Of a DNA stretch of 60,398 bases, positions 9,132-21,072 are shown one piece after another (positions within the stretch are counted from its first letter, which is position 1; every line of letters starts with the position of its first letter). A model generated the notes under the pieces. The model did no database searches, was not told the origin of the DNA, and was given only the letters and a program-made list of their open reading frames with translations. Source of the DNA: an uncultured Lachnospiraceae bacterium (GTDB taxonomy: Bacteria; Bacillota; Clostridia; Lachnospirales; Lachnospiraceae); the NCBI GenBank assembly GCA_900316625.1, contig ONDO01000017.1, positions 1 to 60,398 of the forward strand, in the 5' to 3' direction. Position numbers and translations under genes: made by a program.

Positions 9132-9281
9132 GTGCGCACGAAGATAACATTAGAGTGTACCGAATGCAAGCATCGGAATTACAATCTTACCAAGGAAAAG
9201 CGTCTTCATCCTGATCGTATGGAACTGAAGAAGTATTGCCCTAACTGCAAGAAGCATACCTTACATAAGGAAACAAAATAA
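9132..9281 (+). CDS. rpmG: Ribosomal protein L33 (zinc-ribbon form)
   Basis: A 49-residue 50S subunit protein, begins [17 protein letters not shown]. The GTG start follows GGAGGTGGAAGTT. Two CxxC pairs (CTEC near residues 9-12 and CPNC near 36-39) form the zinc ribbon, so this is the C+ zinc-dependent type. The C-terminus KHTLHKETK is typical. It is ten bases upstream of secE, the standard Firmicute order rpmG-secE-nusG. Confidence 0.95.
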   Translation: MRTKITLECTECKHRNYNLTKEKRLHPDRMELKKYCPNCKKHTLHKETK

Positions 9282-9291
9282 GGAGTGCATC

Positions 9292-9492
9292 ATGGCAAAA
9301 GAAGGTAAGAAGACCATGGCAGACCGCTTCAATGCTCTCAAGGGAGAGTTTCAGAAGGTGGCTTGGCTTGATCGCAATACGGTTGGCAGACAGACCACTG
9401 CCGTCGTAATCGTATCTGTGATCGTGGGAATCCTGATCGCCGTTATTGACATGTTCGTTAAGAATGGCGTTGATTTCCTGGTTAAACTGTAA
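9292..9492 (+). CDS. secE: Preprotein translocase subunit SecE
   Basis: 66 residues with a basic cytoplasmic part, the conserved amphipathic GEFQKVAWLDRNTV segment, and a single C-terminal membrane helix (AVVIVSVIVGILIAVIDMFV). SecE clamps the SecY channel of the general secretion system. It sits between rpmG and nusG, as in most Firmicutes. The short single-helix form is usual for Gram-positive bacteria. Confidence 0.95.
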   Translation: MAKEGKKTMADRFNALKGEFQKVAWLDRNTVGRQTTAVVIVSVIVGILIAVIDMFVKNGVDFLVKL

Positions 9493-9507
9493 TGGAGGCT
9501 CGGTAAT

Positions 9508-10041
9508 ATGGCAGAGGCACAGTGGTATGTAGCACATACCTATTCTGGCTACGAAAACAAAGTCAAGACCAACATCGAGAAAGCAATCGAGAACCGTCAT
9601 CTCGAGGAACAGATCCTTGAGGTTCGTATCCCGATGATCGATGTTATGGAAATGAAGAATGGTGCGAGGAAGCAGGTTTCCCGCAAGATGTTCCCGGGAT
9701 ATGTTTTTGTGCATATGATCATGAATGACGATACCTGGTACGTCGTACGGAATACCCGTGGATGTACAGGATTTGTCGGACCCGGATCCAAGCCTGTACC
9801 CCTTACCGACGCAGAGATGCGACGTTTTGGTATCCAGCAGGACGACCAGACCGCAGCACCGATCGAAGTCGACTTCACAACGGGAGACACGGTCACCGTT
9901 ATCGGAGGAGTATGGAAGGACACCGTGGGTGTAATCCAGAATATGAATCCGTCTAAGCAGACTGTTACGATCAATGTTGAGCTCTTCGACCGTGAGACAC
10001 CGGTAGAGATCAGCTATGCGGACGTCGAAAAAATGAAATAA
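9508..10041 (+). CDS. nusG: Transcription termination/antitermination factor NusG
   Basis: 177 residues. The NGN domain starts QWYVAHTYSGYENKVKTNI, and the C-terminal KOW domain contains DTVTVIGGVWKDTVGVIQNM. NusG binds RNA polymerase and modulates pausing, termination and transcription-translation coupling. It begins 15 bases after secE and ends 20 bases before rplK. Length and motifs are standard. Confidence 0.97.
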   Translation: MAEAQWYVAHTYSGYENKVKTNIEKAIENRHLEEQILEVRIPMIDVMEMKNGARKQVSRKMFPGYVFVHMIMNDDTWYVVRNTRGCTGFVGPGSKPVPLTDAEMRRFGIQQDDQTAAPIEVDFTTGDTVTVIGGVWKDTVGVIQNMNPSKQTVTINVELFDRETPVEISYADVEKMK

Positions 10042-10061
10042 AATAAGGAGGAACTTTCCAA

Positions 10062-10487
10062 ATGGCAAAGAAAGTAGAAGGCTATATTAAGCTTCAGATC
10101 GCAGCCGGAAAAGCTACACCGGCTCCCCCCGTTGGACCGGCACTCGGCCAGCACGGAGTTAACATCGTTGAATTCACCAAGCAGTTCAACGCTCAGACAG
10201 CACAGATGGGTGACACCATCGTTCCTGTCGTAATCACTGTATATCAGGATCGTAGTTTTACGTTCGTCACCAAGACCCCTCCTGCAGCAGTTCTCATCAA
10301 GAAGGCTGCAAAGATTCAGAAGGCTTCCGGCGAACCTAACAAGAACAAGGTAGCTAAGATCACCAAGGCACAGGTTCAGGAAATCGCTGAGACCAAGATG
10401 CCGGACCTTAATGCAGCATCTATCGAGTCTGCAATGAGCATGATCGCTGGTACCGCAAGATCCATGGGTGTTGAAGTCGTAGACTGA
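10062..10487 (+). CDS. rplK: Ribosomal protein L11
   Basis: A 141-residue stalk-base protein of the 50S subunit. The N-terminal [20 protein letters not shown] and ALGQHGVNI motifs and the C-terminal rRNA-binding domain ending SMGVEVVD are all present. It organises the GTPase-associated centre. RBS AAGGAGGAA. It is followed by a structured 98-base gap and then rplA. Confidence 0.98.
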   Translation: MAKKVEGYIKLQIAAGKATPAPPVGPALGQHGVNIVEFTKQFNAQTAQMGDTIVPVVITVYQDRSFTFVTKTPPAAVLIKKAAKIQKASGEPNKNKVAKITKAQVQEIAETKMPDLNAASIESAMSMIAGTARSMGVEVVD

Positions 10488-10499
10488 TAACCCAAGATA

Positions 10500-10580
10500 C
10501 ATAGCGTAAGAAATACGTGGGAGGGCGGAGCCTGTTTTCCGGGCTACCATCGCACACCCGACCGAACCACAGGAGGAAAA
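10500..10580 (+). promoter_or_regulatory. Candidate L1 autoregulatory leader between rplK and rplA
   Basis: The rplK-rplA gap contains GTGGGAGGGC (from about 10517) and a later ACCGAACCAC just before the rplA RBS (AGGAGG). Together they can fold into a stem that brackets the translation start region. In Firmicutes this gap commonly carries a GTGGGAGG...CCAC element recognised by L1. The internal pairing is only partly clear here, so this is a candidate. Confidence 0.45.
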
Positions 10581-10585
10581 CAATC

Positions 10586-11299
10586 ATGAAACACGGAAAG
10601 AAGTATAACGAGGTCGTTAAGTCTTACGACAAGTCTGTACAGTACGATCCCGCTGAAGCAATCGCTATCGCTAAGAAGAATGCAGTTGCTAAGTTCGACG
10701 AAACAATCGAAGTTCATATCCGTACCGGATGTGACGGCCGTCACGCTGATCAGCAGATCCGCGGAGCAGTCGTTCTTCCCCACGGAACTGGTAAGACCGT
10801 TAAGGTTCTCGTATTCGCAAAGGGACCCAAGGCTGATGAAGCTACCGCTGCCGGCGCTGACTTCGTTGGTGCTGAGGAACTTATTCCGAAGATCCAGAAT
10901 GACGGTTGGTTTGATTTCGACGTAGTCGTTGCAACTCCCGATATGATGGGTGTTGTTGGACGTCTTGGTCGTGTCCTTGGACCTAAGGGCTTAATGCCTA
11001 ACCCCAAGGCTGGCACCGTAACCATGGATGTCACCAAGGCTATCGCTGATATCAAGGCTGGTAAGGTTGAGTATCGTCTGGACAAGGCAAACATCATTCA
11101 TGTTGCGATTGGAAAGGCTTCCTTCACTGAAGAGCAGTTATCCGACAACTTCCAGACCTTAATGAATGCCATCAACAAGGCTCGCCCTTCTTCCCTGAAG
11201 GGTACCTACCTCAAGAACGTTACTCTTGCTCCCACCATGGGACCTGGCGTAAAGGTTAACCCTCTGAAGGTTACCTCTGCCGCTGCTACTGAAGAGTAA
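10586..11299 (+). CDS. rplA: Ribosomal protein L1
   Basis: 237 residues, the usual length for L1. The start is ATG 10586 after AGGAGGAAAACAATC, giving [15 protein letters not shown]; the frame reads further upstream but into the structured leader. The conserved [20 protein letters not shown] is present. L1 forms the mobile L1 stalk and in many bacteria represses its own operon by binding mRNA. Confidence 0.97.
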   Translation: MKHGKKYNEVVKSYDKSVQYDPAEAIAIAKKNAVAKFDETIEVHIRTGCDGRHADQQIRGAVVLPHGTGKTVKVLVFAKGPKADEATAAGADFVGAEELIPKIQNDGWFDFDVVVATPDMMGVVGRLGRVLGPKGLMPNPKAGTVTMDVTKAIADIKAGKVEYRLDKANIIHVAIGKASFTEEQLSDNFQTLMNAINKARPSSLKGTYLKNVTLAPTMGPGVKVNPLKVTSAAATEE

Positions 11300-11306
11300 T
11301 TTTCGG

Positions 11307-11335
11307 TTGACATCAGGCAAAATACATAATATAAT
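11307..11335 (+). promoter_or_regulatory. Strong sigma-A promoter of rplJ-rplL
   Basis: TTGACA (11307-11312), a 17-base spacer and TATAAT (11330-11335): an exact consensus promoter directly behind the rplA stop codon. It allows rplJL expression separate from rplKA. Confidence 0.93.
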
Positions 11336-11341
11336 GTAGAA

Positions 11342-11460
11342 CGCAAATGCCGAAGACAGCAGGTGTCGCAAGACGTAACGCATGCTACCTGCCGAGGGAT
11401 GAGTGAACATTAATGAAATGTTAACCTCTCTGTCTACGGACGGAGAGGTTTTTCTTATCT
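11342..11460 (+). ncRNA. L10 leader (rplJ 5' UTR with attenuator)
   Basis: The roughly 160-base leader of rplJ has several paired segments (for example GCAGGT near 11360 with ACCTGC near 11391) and ends in a terminator-like hairpin AACCTCTC (11423-11430)/GAGAGGTT (11443-11450) plus T run, still upstream of the gene. Position, size and the terminator fit the known L10 leader RNA, where the L10-(L12)n complex binds and promotes premature termination. Calling it Rfam L10_leader is by context; no covariance search was done. Confidence 0.75.
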
Positions 11461-11504
11461 CAATTCGCATTTGGTAACCAAAATACGATAAGGAGGTAAA
11501 ATTC

Positions 11505-12053
11505 GTGGCAAAAGTTGAATTAAAACAGCCTATCGTTCAGGAGATCTCTGAAAACGTTAAGGACGCACAGTCTGTAGTAGTCGTTGATTACCGTGGACTT
11601 ACCGTTGACCAGGACACCAAGCTTCGTAAGGAGCTCCGTGAAGCTGGCGTAACGTACAAGGTTTACAAGAATACGATGATGAACTTCGCATTCAAGGGAA
11701 CCGATTTTGAGAGCCTTGCACCGGTACTTGAAGGACCGAGCGCAATCGCAATCTCTAAGGACGATGCAACAGCACCTGCAAGAATCGTAGCTAAGTTTGC
11801 TGAAAATGCACCTGCACTTGAAATCAAGGCTGGTGTTGTAGAAGGTACTTTCTATGATGCAGAGGGCATGAAGGCAATCGCTAAGATTCCTTCCAGAAAC
11901 GAGCTTCTTTCCAGACTGCTTGGTTCCCTGCAGAGCCCTATGGCAAACTTCGCTCGCGTTATCAATCAGATCGCAGAGAAGACACCCGCTGCAGCTACCG
12001 CAGAAGCACCTGCAGAAGCACCCGCAGCAGAAGAAGCACCTGCAGAAGCATAA
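11505..12053 (+). CDS. rplJ: Ribosomal protein L10
   Basis: 182 residues. GTG 11505 follows AAGGAGGTAAAATTC. The N-terminal rRNA-binding domain has VVVDYRGLTVDQDTKLRKEL, and the C-terminal helix binds L7/L12. The last 20 residues are an Ala/Glu/Pro-rich tail (AEAPAEAPAAEEAPAEA), a low-complexity extension beyond the usual end. It heads the rplJL unit under the L10 leader. Confidence 0.97.
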   Translation: MAKVELKQPIVQEISENVKDAQSVVVVDYRGLTVDQDTKLRKELREAGVTYKVYKNTMMNFAFKGTDFESLAPVLEGPSAIAISKDDATAPARIVAKFAENAPALEIKAGVVEGTFYDAEGMKAIAKIPSRNELLSRLLGSLQSPMANFARVINQIAEKTPAAATAEAPAEAPAAEEAPAEA

Positions 12054-12101
12054 TGCTTATTGCAGTATTGTAAAAAATCTAATTAATGGAGGAAATTTAT
12101 C

Positions 12102-12482
12102 ATGGCAAAGTTATCCAATGATGAGATCATCGCAGCTATCAAAGAGCTTAGCGTTATGGAACTTAACGACCTCGTTAAGGCATGTGAGGAAGAGTTCGGC
12201 GTATCCGCAGCAGCTGGTGTTGTTGTAGCAGCAGGCGCAGGCGCAGGCGCTGGCGCAGCAGCAGAAGAGAAGACTGAGTTCGACGTAGAGCTTACCGAAG
12301 TTGGTCCTAACAAGGTTAAGGTTATCAAGGTTGTTCGTGAAGCTACCGGTCTTGGACTTAAGGAAGCTAAGGATCTTGTTGACGGCGCTCCTAAGGTTGT
12401 TAAGGAGCAGGCTGACAAGGCTACCGCTGATGACATCAAGGCTAAGCTTGAGGCTGAAGGCGCAAAGGTTACCCTTAAGTAA
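12102..12482 (+). CDS. rplL: Ribosomal protein L7/L12
   Basis: 126 residues. An N-terminal dimerisation helix pair ([16 protein letters not shown]), an Ala/Gly-rich hinge near residues 37-55, and the C-terminal factor-binding domain ([21 protein letters not shown]). It recruits translational GTPases to the ribosome. RBS GGAGG; a terminator lies about 95 bases downstream. Confidence 0.98.
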   Translation: MAKLSNDEIIAAIKELSVMELNDLVKACEEEFGVSAAAGVVVAAGAGAGAGAAAEEKTEFDVELTEVGPNKVKVIKVVREATGLGLKEAKDLVDGAPKVVKEQADKATADDIKAKLEAEGAKVTLK

Positions 12483-12576
12483 TTGCCGAAAAGCATACAT
12501 GTCCAAAGACAGCGAACAAACTTGTTTGCAAGTTGCCTTTAAAATGCGAAGCAATTTATATGCTTGGTAACAATAC

Positions 12577-12641
12577 AGAGAGATGGCGTACGCACCCGCC
12601 CTTTATCCGGGAGCGAATAACGCTATCTCTCTATTTTTTTA
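12577..12641 (+). terminator. Terminator after rplL
   Basis: AGAGAGATGGCG (12577-12588) pairs with CGCTATCTCTCT (12621-12632, one G-T wobble), followed by ATTTTTTT. The remaining sequence to rpoB (12642-12750) holds no recognisable gene. Confidence 0.88.
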
Positions 12642-12750
12642 TACTTACAAATCAGTTTTTTGATGGAAAAAAACCAAAGTGAAGGCGTCGCAAATGTGGA
12701 GCAATAGATAAGAATTGATCGCAACTTACATGGAAGGCTGGAAAAAATCC

Positions 12751-12780
12751 TTGACGAAAGGACTTGATTCTTGCTATGAT
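12751..12780 (+). promoter_or_regulatory. Sigma-A promoter of rpoBC with leader hairpin
   Basis: TTGACG (12751-12756), an 18-base spacer and TATGAT (12775-12780). The leader carries a 7-bp hairpin TCGAGCG/CGCTCGA (12797-12815) without a T run. This gives rpoBC a promoter independent of rplJL. Confidence 0.8.
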
Positions 12781-12872
12781 GTACGTTGCGTCATTGTCGA
12801 GCGCTATACGCTCGATCAATATAGATCAATTGGTGTGCAACAAAAGTTAAGTTTTCGAGAGGTGAAACGTCA

Positions 12873-15800
12873 ATGAATGAGAACAGAATGCGTCCGGTAA
12901 AATCGGGCAAAGGCATGCGAATGAGTCTCGCACGCCAGAAGGAAGTTCTTGAAATGCCGAATTTCATCGAAGTGCAGAAGGACTCTTATGAGTGGTTTCT
13001 GCGTGAAGGGTTGAAAGAAGCATTTGAGGATATCTCCCCGATTACCGATTACAGCGGACATCTGAGCCTGGAATTCACGGATTTCAAGCTTTGTACCGAC
13101 GAAACCAAGTACACGATCCCTCAGTGTAAAGAGCGTGATGCTACTTATGCAGCACCTCTGAAGGTTAAGGTGCGTCTCTATAATAAGGAGACAGATGAGA
13201 TCAATGAGCATGAGATCTTCATGGGCGATCTCCCTCTTATGACTGCTACCGGTACTTTCGTAATCAACGGTGCTGAGCGAGTAATCGTTTCCCAGCTCGT
13301 TCGTTCCCCTGGTATCTACTACGATATTACCCAGGATAAGATTGGTAAGGACCTCTACTCCTGCACTGTCATCCCTAACCGTGGTGCATGGCTTGAGTAT
13401 GAGACGGATTCCAACGATGTCTTCTGGGTTCGTGTTGACCGTACTCGTAAGGTTCCTATTACTGTATTCTTACGTGCACTTGGTCTTGGAACCAATCAGG
13501 AGATTATTGACCTCTTCGGCGAGGAAAAGAAGATCCTCGCTTCCTTCGAGAAAGATCCTTCGATTAATGAGAAGGCTCCTCAGGGATCCTATGAAGGCGG
13601 TCTTCTGGAACTCTACCGCAAGATTCGCCCTGGCGAACCTCTGTCTGTAGATAGTGCAGAGACTCTGATCAATGGTATGTTCTTCGATCCCAGACGTTAT
13701 GATCTGGCAAAGGTTGGACGTTATAAGTTCAACAAGAAGCTCGCTCTGAAGAATCGTATCTATAAGAAGAGACTGGCTGAAGATGTTGTTGATATGACAA
13801 CCGGTGAGATCATCGCTGAGGCTGGTACTTCCGTAAGCAGAGAGCTTGCAGATCGGATTCAGAACGCTGGTATCCCTTATGTCATGATCCAGACAGAAGA
13901 GAAGAACGTTAAGGTTCTCTCCAACATGATGGTTGACATTACAAAGTATGTTGACTGCAATCCTGAAGAGCTGGGAATTCACGAAGCAGTTTACTATCCT
14001 GAACTTATGCAGCTCATTGAGAAGTATGAGGATAAGGAAGATCTTCTGGATGCAATCCGTCGTGATGTTCATGAACTTGTTCCCAAGCACATCACTATGG
14101 AAGATATCTTCGCATCCATCAACTACAATATGCATCTTGAGTCCGGAGTTGGCCATAAGGATGATATCGATCATCTGGGCAACCGTCGTATCCGTGCTGT
14201 CGGCGAACTGCTTCAGAACCAGTACCGTATCGGTCTGTCCCGTATGGAGCGTGTTGTTCGTGAGCGTATGACCACTCAGGATATTGAAGGAATCTCTCCT
14301 CAGAGCCTGATCAACATCAAGCCGGTAACTGCAGCAGTTAAGGAATTCTTCGGATCTTCCCAGCTGTCTCAGTTCATGGATCAGAACAACCCTCTGGGCG
14401 AGCTGACTCATAAGAGACGTCTGTCTGCACTTGGACCTGGTGGTCTGTCCCGTGATCGTGCCGGATTCGAGGTTCGAGATGTCCACTACACCCATTATGG
14501 ACGTATGTGCCCTATTGAGACTCCTGAAGGACCCAACATCGGTCTGATCAACTCTCTGGCATCCTATGCTCGTATTAACGAGTATGGATTCGTTGAGGCA
14601 CCTTATCGTATTATCGATCGTTCTGATCCTGCTAATCCTCGTGTAACTTCTGAAGTAGTTTATATGACTGCAGACGAAGAGGATAACTACCATGTAGCAC
14701 AGGCATCCGCTCCGATTGATGAGAACGGATACTTCACAACAGATACAGTTTCCGGTCGATTCAGAGAAGAGACCCAGGCATACGACAAGACCATGTTCGA
14801 GTACATGGATGTCTCCCCTAGAATGGTATTCTCTGTTGCAACTGCACTGATCCCTTTCCTGCAGAACGATGACCCGACTCGTGCACTGATGGGATCTAAC
14901 ATGCAGCGCCAGGCCGTTCCTCTTCTTACCACAGAACCTCCTGTAGTAGGAACCGGTATGGAGCCTAAGACAGCTGTTGACTCTGGTGTCTGCGTCCTTG
15001 CAAAGCGTCCTGGTACTGTACTTCGTTCTGAGTCTAACCGCATCATCATTAAGTCAGATGATGGTAAGACAGATGAATATAACCTGACCAAGTTCGAGAG
15101 ATCGAACCAGTCTAACTGCTACAATCAGCGTCCTATCGTCTACAAGGGCGATCATGTTGAAAAGGGCGAAGTTATTGCAGATGGTCCTTCTACTTCCATG
15201 GGTGAACTTGCACTTGGTAAGAACCCTCTGATCGGATTCATGGAATGGGAAGGTTATAACTACGAGGATGCTGTCCTGATCTCTGAGCGTCTGGTAGAGG
15301 ATGATGTCTATACCTCTATTCATATTGAAGAGTTCGAGATAGAAGCTCGTGATACCAAGCTTGGACCTGAAGAGATCACCCGTGACGTCGCTGGTGTTGG
15401 TGATGACGCTCTGAAGGATCTGGATGAGAATGGTATTATCCGTATCGGTGCTGAAGTTCGTGCCGGTGATATCCTTGTTGGTAAGGTTACTCCTAAGGGA
15501 GAGACCGAGCTTACTGCTGAGGAGAGACTGCTTCGTGCGATCTTCGGCGAAAAGGCAAGAGAAGTCCGTGATACCTCCCTTAAGGTACCTCATGGTGAAT
15601 ATGGTATCGTTGTAGATGCTAAGGTCTTCACAAGAGAGAATGGCGATGAGCTGTCTCCTGGTGTTAACAAGGCAGTTCGTATCTACATCGCTCAGAAGCG
15701 TAAGATCTCCGTCGGTGATAAGATGGCAGGTCGTCATGGTAACAAGGGTGTCGTTTCCAGAGTACTTCCCGTAGAAGACATGCCATTCCTTCCGAATGGT

Positions 15801-16763
15801 CGTCCTCTGGACATCGTTCTGAATCCTCTGGGCGTACCTTCACGTATGAATATCGGACAGGTCCTCGAGATTCATCTGTCCCTTGCAGCCAAGGTACTTG
15901 GTTTCAATATTGAGACTCCTGTATTCGATGGTGCAAACGAGGAAGATATCCATAACCTTCTTATTATGGCTAACGATTACGTCAATACCGATTGGGATGA
16001 GTTCAAGAAGAAGTATAAGGACTCGGTCAGACCTGAGGTTATGGATTATCTGCATGATAATTATGACCACAGAAAGCTCTGGGAAGGTGTTCCTATTCGT
16101 CCTGATGGTAAGGTTCAGCTTCGTGACGGACGTACCGGTGAGAACTTCGATTCTCCTGTTACCATTGGTCACATGCATTACCTCAAGCTCCACCATCTGG
16201 TAGACGATAAGATCCATGCACGTTCCACTGGTCCGTACTCCCTGGTTACCCAGCAGCCTCTGGGTGGTAAGGCACAGTTCGGTGGACAGCGTTTCGGAGA
16301 AATGGAAGTTTGGGCGCTCGAAGCATACGGCGCTGCATATACTCTTCAGGAAATCCTGACCGTTAAGTCCGATGACGTTGTTGGTCGTGTTAAGACTTAT
16401 GAAGCAATCATTAAGGGTGAGAACATTCCTCAGCCTGGTATCCCTGAATCCTTCAAGGTTCTCCTTAAGGAACTGCAGGCACTGGCTCTTGATATGACCC
16501 TTCTTGATGAGGATGGCAATGAAGTGAAGCTGAAGGAGACTTCGGAATACGGTAATACCGATATTAATTCCATTATCTCCGGCAGTGACAGAAACGAAAA
16601 GAATTACGCATTCGATAGCAAAGAGTCTTTCGAAAAGGCAGGATTCACTCAGCAGGAATTCAATTCTGATACGAATGAACTTGTCGATGTCGAAGATGAA
16701 GATGTAGAGCCGGATGATTCCGACTTTGCTGATGCTGCCGATGATTTCGATGACGAAGATTAA
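12873..16763 (+). CDS. rpoB: RNA polymerase beta subunit
   Basis: 1296 residues. Beta-subunit landmarks include [20 protein letters not shown] (the rifampicin-pocket region), [30 protein letters not shown], and the C-terminal [19 protein letters not shown]. The rifampicin region looks wild type. The protein ends in a very acidic tail ([14 protein letters not shown] and beyond). RpoC starts 17 bases downstream in the same operon. Confidence 0.99.
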   Translation: MNENRMRPVKSGKGMRMSLARQKEVLEMPNFIEVQKDSYEWFLREGLKEAFEDISPITDYSGHLSLEFTDFKLCTDETKYTIPQCKERDATYAAPLKVKVRLYNKETDEINEHEIFMGDLPLMTATGTFVINGAERVIVSQLVRSPGIYYDITQDKIGKDLYSCTVIPNRGAWLEYETDSNDVFWVRVDRTRKVPITVFLRALGLGTNQEIIDLFGEEKKILASFEKDPSINEKAPQGSYEGGLLELYRKIRPGEPLSVDSAETLINGMFFDPRRYDLAKVGRYKFNKKLALKNRIYKKRLAEDVVDMTTGEIIAEAGTSVSRELADRIQNAGIPYVMIQTEEKNVKVLSNMMVDITKYVDCNPEELGIHEAVYYPELMQLIEKYEDKEDLLDAIRRDVHELVPKHITMEDIFASINYNMHLESGVGHKDDIDHLGNRRIRAVGELLQNQYRIGLSRMERVVRERMTTQDIEGISPQSLINIKPVTAAVKEFFGSSQLSQFMDQNNPLGELTHKRRLSALGPGGLSRDRAGFEVRDVHYTHYGRMCPIETPEGPNIGLINSLASYARINEYGFVEAPYRIIDRSDPANPRVTSEVVYMTADEEDNYHVAQASAPIDENGYFTTDTVSGRFREETQAYDKTMFEYMDVSPRMVFSVATALIPFLQNDDPTRALMGSNMQRQAVPLLTTEPPVVGTGMEPKTAVDSGVCVLAKRPGTVLRSESNRIIIKSDDGKTDEYNLTKFERSNQSNCYNQRPIVYKGDHVEKGEVIADGPSTSMGELALGKNPLIGFMEWEGYNYEDAVLISERLVEDDVYTSIHIEEFEIEARDTKLGPEEITRDVAGVGDDALKDLDENGIIRIGAEVRAGDILVGKVTPKGETELTAEERLLRAIFGEKAREVRDTSLKVPHGEYGIVVDAKVFTRENGDELSPGVNKAVRIYIAQKRKISVGDKMAGRHGNKGVVSRVLPVEDMPFLPNGRPLDIVLNPLGVPSRMNIGQVLEIHLSLAAKVLGFNIETPVFDGANEEDIHNLLIMANDYVNTDWDEFKKKYKDSVRPEVMDYLHDNYDHRKLWEGVPIRPDGKVQLRDGRTGENFDSPVTIGHMHYLKLHHLVDDKIHARSTGPYSLVTQQPLGGKAQFGGQRFGEMEVWALEAYGAAYTLQEILTVKSDDVVGRVKTYEAIIKGENIPQPGIPESFKVLLKELQALALDMTLLDEDGNEVKLKETSEYGNTDINSIISGSDRNEKNYAFDSKESFEKAGFTQQEFNSDTNELVDVEDEDVEPDDSDFADAADDFDDED

Positions 16764-16780
16764 CGGAAGGAGTTTCACTG

Positions 16781-19700
16781 ATGCCAGAGAATATGAATGA
16801 AGTGAAGGAAGCAGTGTCTTTCGATTCCATCCGGATCGGTCTTGCTTCTCCTGAGAAGATCAGGGAATGGTCCCATGGCGAAGTTAAGAAGCCTGAGACG
16901 ATTAACTATCGTACTCTTAAGCCTGAAAAAGATGGTCTGTTCTGCGAGAAGATCTTTGGACCGACCAAGGACTGGGAGTGCCATTGCGGAAAATATAAGA
17001 AGATTCGCTATAAGGGTGTTGTCTGCGATCGATGCGGTGTAGAGGTCACCAAGGCCTCCGTCCGTCGTGAGCGTATGGGCCACATCGAGCTTGCAGCTCC
17101 TGTTTCCCATATCTGGTACTTCAAGGGTATCCCTTCCCGTATGGGACTGATCCTTGATATCTCCCCCAGAATTCTGGAGCGCGTTCTCTATTTCGCAAGC
17201 TATATCGTACTTGACCCGGGCGATACTCCGCTTACCTACAAGCAGATTCTGTCCGAGCAGGAATACAGCGATGCAAAAGATCAGTATGGCGATCGTTTCC
17301 GTGCGGGAATGGGCGCTGAATCTGTACAGGAACTTCTTAGAGCGATTGATCTCGAGAAGGAGGCAGCTGATCTTACCGAGGAACTGAAGAACGCAAACGG
17401 ACAGAAGCGTGCCCGTATTGTTAAGAGACTTGATGTTATCGAAGCATTCCGTGCTTCCGGCAACAAGCCTGAGTGGATGATTATGACCGTAATTCCGGTT
17501 ATTCCTCCTGATCTTCGTCCTATGGTTCAGCTCGATGGTGGCCGTTTCGCTACTTCTGATCTGAATGATCTGTACAGAAGAATTATTAACCGTAATAACC
17601 GTCTGAGAAGACTTCTTGAGCTTAAGGCCCCGGACATCATCGTTCGTAACGAGAAGCGTATGCTTCAGGAAGCTGTTGATGCTCTGATCGATAACGGTCG
17701 TCGTGGACGTCCCGTTACCGGACCTGGTAACAGACCTCTTAAGTCTCTCTCTGACATGCTGAAGGGTAAGTCCGGACGTTTCAGACAGAACCTGCTCGGA
17801 AAGCGTGTTGACTATTCCGGACGTTCCGTTATCGTCGTAGGACCCGATCTGAAGATCTTCCAGTGCGGTCTTCCTAAGGAGATGGCCATCGAGCTCTTCA
17901 AGCCCTTCGTTATGAAGGAACTTGTTCAGCGCGGTAAGGCTCATAACATCAAGTCTGCAAAGAAGATGGTAGAGCGTGCTAAGGATGATGAAGTATGGAA
18001 TATCCTTGAAAACGTCATCAAGGAGCATCCTGTTATGCTGAACCGTGCTCCGACACTTCACCGTCTGGGTATCCAGGCATTCGAACCCATCCTTGTAGAA
18101 GGTAAGGCAATCCGTCTTCATCCTCTTGCATGTATGGCATTCAATGCCGACTTCGATGGTGACCAGATGGCAGCCCATCTTCCTCTTACCCAGGAAGCTC
18201 AGGCAGAGTGCCGCTTCATGCTGCTCTCTCCGAACAACCTGCTTAAGCCTTCCGATGGTGGTGTAGTTGCCGTACCCGCACAGGATATGGTCCTCGGTGT
18301 TTACTATCTGACACAGCAGCGTGATGGCGAGCCTGGTGAAGGCATGTGTTTCAAGGACAATAATGAAGCAATCATGGCATACCAGAACCATTACATCACC
18401 CTTCAGTCTAAGATTAAGGTACGTCGTTCCAAGACTCTTGCTGATGGTAGTGTGAAGTCTGCAATGATCGAGACTAATCTTGGACGTATTATCTTCAATG
18501 AAGTTATTCCTCAGGATCTTGGATATGTTGATCGTTCCATTCCTGAAAACGAGCTTAAGTTCGAGATTGACTTCCTCGTTCGTAAGAAGGAGCTTAAGGG
18601 TATCCTTGAGCATGTAATCAATATCCACGGCGCAACCAAGACTGCTGAAGTTCTGGATGCTGTTAAGGCTATGGGTTACAAGTACTCCACAATCTCTGCA
18701 ATGACCGTATCTGTCGCAGATATGACCATCCCTGCATCCAAGCAGGAACTCCTTGACGAGGCAGAAGATACGATTGCTAAGATCACTCGTAAGTATAAGA
18801 GAGGTCTCCTTACCGAAGAAGGGCGTTATAACGAAGTTATCGACACTTGGAAGAAGACAGATGCACAGCTTACCAAGGATCTGCTGTCCGGTCTTGATAA
18901 GTACAACAACATCTTCATGATGGCTGACTCTGGAGCCCGTGGTTCCGATAAGCAGATCAAACAGCTTGCTGGTATGCGTGGTCTGATGGCTGATACAACC
19001 GGTAAGACCATCGAACTGCCTATTAAGTCAAACTTCCGTGAAGGTCTTGACGTACTCGAGTACTTCATGTCTGCACATGGTGCTCGTAAGGGTCTGTCCG
19101 ATACCGCTCTTCGTACCGCTGACTCCGGTTACCTGACCAGACGTCTTGTAGACGTATCTCAGGAACTGATCGTTCGTGATCAGGACTGTGTCAATGCCAA
19201 GGAAATCGATGAGATTCCTGGTATGTGGGTAGAAGCATTCCTTGATGGTGATGATATGATCGAAACTCTCGAAGAGAGAATTACCGGTCGTTTCTCCTGC
19301 TATACAATCAAGAATGCAGCTGGTGACGTTATCGTTAAACGTAACCACATGATCACCCGTTCTCGCGCAAAGCGCGTTGTAACTGAGGGTGTTGATGAGA
19401 ATGGTAAGCCGATCGAGAGGGTAAAGATTCGTACAATTCTTACCTGCCGCAGCCTGGATGGCGTCTGTGCAAGATGTTATGGTATGAACCTGGCAACAGG
19501 TCAGCCTGTGCAGGTTGGTGAAGCTGTTGGTATTATTGCAGCACAGTCCATCGGTGAGCCTGGTACACAGCTTACAATGAGAACCTTCCATACCGGTGGT
19601 GTCGCTGGTTCCGATATTACACAGGGTCTTCCCCGTGTCGAGGAATTGTTCGAAGCACGTAGACCTAAGGGACTTGCAATCATCTCCGAGATCGATGGTA

Positions 19701-20479
19701 ATGTAACAATTACTGACGTTAAGAAGGCGAAGGAAGCTCTCATTACGAACAAGGAAACCGGTGAAAGCAAGAAGTATCTGATTCCTTTCGGATCTCATAT
19801 TAAGGTTGCTGACGGTCAGGATGTCCTTGCCGGAGATCCTCTTACCGAAGGTTCTGTTAACCCTCATGACCTCCTGAAGATTAAGGGTGTTCGTGCAGTT
19901 CAGGATTACCTGCTGCGTGAAGTACTTCGTGTATATCGTCTTCAGGGTGTTGATATCAACGATAAGCATATCGAAGTTATCATCCACCAGATGCTGAAGC
20001 GTGTTCGTGTTGAGACGCAGGGCGATTCTAATCTGCTTCCCGGCTCTCTGATCGGATGGCTTGAGCTTGATAAAATCAATGAAAAGCTTCGTGCTGAAGG
20101 TAAGGAAGAGGCAACGGCAGAGCAGGAACTTCTCGGTATCACCAAGGCTTCCCTTGCAACCGAGTCCTTCATGTCAGCTGCATCCTTCCAGGAGACCACC
20201 AAGGTTCTTACAGATGCTGCAATCAAGGGTAAGACCGATCACCTTCTTGGACTCAAGGAGAATGTTATCATCGGTCAGCTGATCCCTGCAGGTACAGGTA
20301 TGAAGATCTACAGAAAGATCGGCCTCTCTACCGATTACGCAGAAGAGATGCGTAAGAAGCTGCTTGCTGCTGAAGAAGAAGCTGCTAAGCGTGCTGCTCG
20401 TGAGGGCAGAACCGATGGCGCTGCTCCTGCTGAAGAAGTAGCCGCTCAGGATAAGAACGAAGACAACGAAGAAGAGTAA
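16781..20479 (+). CDS. rpoC: RNA polymerase beta' subunit
   Basis: 1232 residues. The zinc site is [20 protein letters not shown], the catalytic magnesium loop is [10 protein letters not shown], the trigger-loop region includes [19 protein letters not shown], and a second zinc cluster is formed by [13 protein letters not shown]. The protein ends in an Ala/Glu-rich acidic tail. RBS GGAAGGAG. A large antisense frame across its first half is a coding-bias shadow. Confidence 0.99.
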   Translation: MPENMNEVKEAVSFDSIRIGLASPEKIREWSHGEVKKPETINYRTLKPEKDGLFCEKIFGPTKDWECHCGKYKKIRYKGVVCDRCGVEVTKASVRRERMGHIELAAPVSHIWYFKGIPSRMGLILDISPRILERVLYFASYIVLDPGDTPLTYKQILSEQEYSDAKDQYGDRFRAGMGAESVQELLRAIDLEKEAADLTEELKNANGQKRARIVKRLDVIEAFRASGNKPEWMIMTVIPVIPPDLRPMVQLDGGRFATSDLNDLYRRIINRNNRLRRLLELKAPDIIVRNEKRMLQEAVDALIDNGRRGRPVTGPGNRPLKSLSDMLKGKSGRFRQNLLGKRVDYSGRSVIVVGPDLKIFQCGLPKEMAIELFKPFVMKELVQRGKAHNIKSAKKMVERAKDDEVWNILENVIKEHPVMLNRAPTLHRLGIQAFEPILVEGKAIRLHPLACMAFNADFDGDQMAAHLPLTQEAQAECRFMLLSPNNLLKPSDGGVVAVPAQDMVLGVYYLTQQRDGEPGEGMCFKDNNEAIMAYQNHYITLQSKIKVRRSKTLADGSVKSAMIETNLGRIIFNEVIPQDLGYVDRSIPENELKFEIDFLVRKKELKGILEHVINIHGATKTAEVLDAVKAMGYKYSTISAMTVSVADMTIPASKQELLDEAEDTIAKITRKYKRGLLTEEGRYNEVIDTWKKTDAQLTKDLLSGLDKYNNIFMMADSGARGSDKQIKQLAGMRGLMADTTGKTIELPIKSNFREGLDVLEYFMSAHGARKGLSDTALRTADSGYLTRRLVDVSQELIVRDQDCVNAKEIDEIPGMWVEAFLDGDDMIETLEERITGRFSCYTIKNAAGDVIVKRNHMITRSRAKRVVTEGVDENGKPIERVKIRTILTCRSLDGVCARCYGMNLATGQPVQVGEAVGIIAAQSIGEPGTQLTMRTFHTGGVAGSDITQGLPRVEELFEARRPKGLAIISEIDGNVTITDVKKAKEALITNKETGESKKYLIPFGSHIKVADGQDVLAGDPLTEGSVNPHDLLKIKGVRAVQDYLLREVLRVYRLQGVDINDKHIEVIIHQMLKRVRVETQGDSNLLPGSLIGWLELDKINEKLRAEGKEEATAEQELLGITKASLATESFMSAASFQETTKVLTDAAIKGKTDHLLGLKENVIIGQLIPAGTGMKIYRKIGLSTDYAEEMRKKLLAAEEEAAKRAAREGRTDGAAPAEEVAAQDKNEDNEEE

Positions 20480-20505
20480 TTCGAATCTGTTTCTTCTTAG
20501 AAATG

Positions 20506-20545
20506 AAGAGCAGTGCTTTCCTTTGTGGGAGCACTGCTCTTTTTC
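20506..20545 (+). terminator. Terminator after rpoC
   Basis: AGAGCAGTGCT (20507-20517) pairs perfectly with AGCACTGCTCT (20530-20540), followed by TTTT. Confidence 0.92.
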
Positions 20546-20549
20546 ATGC

Positions 20550-20578
20550 TTGACATTAAGAAAATGCGCTTATATAAT
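20550..20578 (+). promoter_or_regulatory. Sigma-A promoter of rpsL-rpsG-fusA
   Basis: TTGACA (20550-20555), a 17-base spacer and TATAAT (20573-20578): an exact consensus promoter. Confidence 0.93.
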
Positions 20579-20652
20579 AATCTAGCGTGTCACAAAGTGC
20601 GCTTATTTTGCGTGCAAAGAAATGGCATAGAAATCCATAGGAGGTGAAAGTA

Positions 20653-21072
20653 ATGCCAACATTTAACCAGTTAGTAAGAAAGGGAAGACAGACATCCGTA
20701 AAGAAGTCTAAGTCTCCGGCACTTCAGAGCGGTTTCAACTCTCTGAACAAGCGTCCCATCGAGACCAATTCTCCGCAGAAGCGTGGTGTTTGTACCGCAG
20801 TTAAGACTGCAACCCCTAAAAAGCCTAACTCAGCTCTTCGTAAGATTGCCAGAGTTCGTCTTTCCAACGGTATCGAAGTTACTTCGTATATCCCTGGCGA
20901 AGGACACAATCTTCAGGAGCACAGCGTCGTTCTGATTCGTGGCGGACGTGTTAAGGATCTTCCCGGTACACGTTACCATATCATCAGAGGAACTCTGGAT
21001 ACCGCTGGTGTCGCAGACCGTAAGCAGGCTCGTTCCAAGTACGGCGTTAAGAGACCTAAGGCCTCTAAGTAA
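20653..21072 (+). CDS. rpsL: Ribosomal protein S12
   Basis: 139 residues. ATG 20653 follows AGGAGGTGAAAGTA and gives [13 protein letters not shown]. The decoding-centre loop [11 protein letters not shown] retains the lysine whose change gives streptomycin resistance. [20 protein letters not shown] is standard. The 132-base gap to rpsG holds no gene and no strong terminator. Confidence 0.98.
   Translation: MPTFNQLVRKGRQTSVKKSKSPALQSGFNSLNKRPIETNSPQKRGVCTAVKTATPKKPNSALRKIARVRLSNGIEVTSYIPGEGHNLQEHSVVLIRGGRVKDLPGTRYHIIRGTLDTAGVADRKQARSKYGVKRPKASK

Noticed and set aside
16775-18628. 617-codon open frame antisense to rpoC
   Set aside because: It is the complement of a highly codon-biased essential gene, starts and stops at the rpoB-rpoC boundary by chance, has no RBS and reads as hydrophobic/Cys-rich noise.
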